Positions 63,601 to 64,000 of a stretch of 64,000 bases of DNA are shown in pieces (position 1 is the stretch's first letter; the number at the start of each line of letters is the position of its first letter). Source of the stretch: Gracilaria vermiculophylla (lineage: Eukaryota; Rhodophyta; Florideophyceae; Gracilariales; Gracilariaceae); the NCBI GenBank assembly GCA_019155205.2, contig JAHNZQ020003148.1, positions 907,134-971,133 of the forward strand. Reading direction: 5' to 3'. Made by a program: the position numbers and the translations under genes. The notes below the pieces were generated by a model. That model did no database searches and was not told where the DNA came from. It saw only the letters and a program-made list of their open reading frames with translations.

Positions 63601-64000
63601 GATGCGTTGCGAAGTTCTATTTCGTTCAACGGAACGATAGACTTGCTCCCGACCAACAATTCGGCATAAGGAAGACTGACATTGAAAGAACATACGAATA
63701 CTTAATGTCAAAACATGGTTATGAAGCAAACGTTTTTTGGTCATATTTTAAATTCTTGGACCTCATGTCATCAGGAGACTTGAACTCTAGTTCTCTGCAA
63801 TCAATGATGCGTCGTACTTTCATGCATACGAAGGATTATGATATCGTGTTTGAACTCGGGCAGTTCCCTGCCAGCAACATGAGTAGTGTTTCGCAGACGT
63901 TTGGTACTGCTGAGCATCAACACTGGCAGGATGTAGAATTTGCTTTTTACGACAGGGCGATTACGGAGGGGCGTAGCGCAAGGTCCATGTTTGAGTTAGG
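60627..64000 (+). CDS. Large membrane protein with Sel1-like repeats (right edge, incomplete)
   Basis: One uninterrupted frame runs from the ATG at 60627 to the window edge: 1124 codons plus two bases, no stop, so the C-terminus is missing. Residues 10-30, 49-67 and 78-100 are membrane helices near the N-terminus (for example YVILSAYLLAFLPW), and a fourth lies near 181-203. A large domain of about 700 residues without recognisable motif follows. From about residue 945 the sequence takes the form of alpha-alpha repeats: AAVELGNPAALHACVMHL with DVSRAVELLERCVAK, and at the edge FYDRAITEGRSARSMFELG. This pattern of Gly-Asn/Gly-Arg, Ala and Ala-X2-Leu/Tyr is that of Sel1-like repeats. Sel1-like proteins scaffold complexes, for example in ER-associated degradation, but this protein's role is unknown. 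Confidence 0.88.
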   Translation, partial: MNLQQLADNVYVILSAYLLAFLPWTILDSADFIGPEWKSIAATRRQGTIHVIVVMLPITYIIFYLTVQAATRDFKEMFASFVAFLFSIIHLMRTVWGLLQINELHTWVANSIQNLQHMGIHYKPSPKHHISKESPLKVAERFLINETLVDNQISNGDTQTYIKYGSLSLRISNTSRSFFTQRAMFLFRLCIIVIQGSIDFLSYLRTGVKVRKLHQVPHNPIQVWLRWSSALIAQGFGHWVEQFNAPLQPPAQVPTGTPQIQRHFMQRRDYFAGELLSSAAFHLRAECAFEQDPIKKVAPDDFSPSKKRSSVFLWEEWDFHSDVRDGRLHKNDLFLGTVRSGIGLPFSFPHFKTLDKNPNNKTVEDNGYGPYAFNLKRIIESLPVEFGEAVSNLDTAKLDWFAILLNLGARAESHRQKATTQIIPKSFDEVLKTTDPALENLRDQLGFVNCDLDGEVQVPRDAIHISNLCSFPITDRCLTLRSDANRLVMKVGELIDVWMSLTAGEQYDFLLSKAESWAQRCLYDSQMKAVNRGNSLPGMTRSSDHIKDAEVSIPDGPFFNVHKSAEQARLMIQFAKSGHRYEHLEQTITFMGYAMENVRTYLARWRHDFPGTTADVWEPQIEYSERSPLVSNIEADVTHVLEDFMSEISDGTAMHYFLGKGVQNQLIWKMQTEFQNFFGKKGGSPTSEVLMMLCILAFPSLRVDVSCEFEKKTKKSHSLFRRKQKDSPVNFIKINIRPSCAPQKLYVSVHCEKDPNGDFKAYAALAREDTKTDGTFLWESWRDSFTARLQAKAEWQKNHNFPSTDVVRSSCSIFTNADRITTGSVGTGDEVSRWLGWLPFRFEFCRHEVEHLEFLKQYPRRSNLQVDFTSRLDHQQSTARFPGYELVSFRYEDSDPEYLMYACSVVQDYLTSDTHGPIETNEHLGEEVRRMLHKPREYFNAGARTLHRAVILLEIAAVELGNPAALHACVMHLTEHYHIAADVSRAVELLERCVAKFYFVQRNDRLAPDQQFGIRKTDIERTYEYLMSKHGYEANVFWSYFKFLDLMSSGDLNSSSLQSMMRRTFMHTKDYDIVFELGQFPASNMSSVSQTFGTAEHQHWQDVEFAFYDRAITEGRSARSMFEL

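Noticed and set aside
1..64000. CRISPR arrays, operons, ribosome binding sites, prophage
   Set aside because: The window is eukaryotic nuclear DNA with spliced genes; no regularly spaced short repeats or phage genes are present.

Overview
This is nuclear DNA from a eukaryote. The genes have N-terminal organelle-targeting sequences, GT-AG introns, a signal peptide, cytosolic ribosomal protein eS30, separase, a MYST acetyltransferase and a GID7/WDR26-type ubiquitin-ligase subunit. Introns are few (none to two per gene) and short (84-140 bp). Genes sit in tight clusters separated by AT-rich, repeat-bearing stretches. This layout, with mitochondrial glycine cleavage and cobalamin use, fits a red alga with a Chondrus-like compact gene style. 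That assignment is an inference from architecture, not from a search.

Layout. 1-5.9 kb: no intact gene; a decayed reading frame, a nested inverted repeat, a 185-bp direct repeat pair and a 240-bp tandem array. 5.9-9 kb: tRNA-Ala(AGC), cobalamin adenosyltransferase (one intron) and a small membrane-anchored unknown protein. 9.3-14.6 kb: intronless separase. 14.6-28.4 kb: a gene-poor AT-rich island with two inverted copies of a probable Pol III element that share a 133-bp identical core, plus hairpins and weak small frames. 28.4-46 kb: the gene-dense core, with ZNF598/Hel2, glycine dehydrogenase (P-protein), glutamate dehydrogenase, eS30, MYST acetyltransferase, HemW-like radical SAM protein and a signal-peptide/coiled-coil/multi-pass unknown. 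46-49 kb: a dead RNase H retroelement fragment. 49-64 kb: a small presequence protein, phosphopantetheine adenylyltransferase, an unknown membrane protein, a ROMO1/Mgr2-like protein, a coiled-coil unknown, WDR26/GID7, a very Asp-rich protein with a PKD-like domain, and a large membrane protein with Sel1-like repeats that runs off the right edge without a stop.

How the genes relate. Most are housekeeping: chromosome segregation (separase), chromatin (MYST), ribosome and ribosome quality control (eS30, ZNF598), mitochondrial glycine/glutamate metabolism (GLDC, GDH), cofactors (cobalamin, CoA, HemW) and protein turnover (GID7). They form no operon-like pathway, but several are divergent pairs with shared promoters: ZNF598/GLDC, GDH/eS30, MYST/HemW and the Asp-rich/Sel1-like pair. 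The first contains a composite G-box/ACGT motif twice.

The least explained items are the Pol III repeat, the Asp-rich protein, the Sel1-like membrane giant and the unknown membrane proteins. Starts were placed on ATG. Several frames stay open upstream, but only through TTG or GTG codons, and those extensions were discarded.
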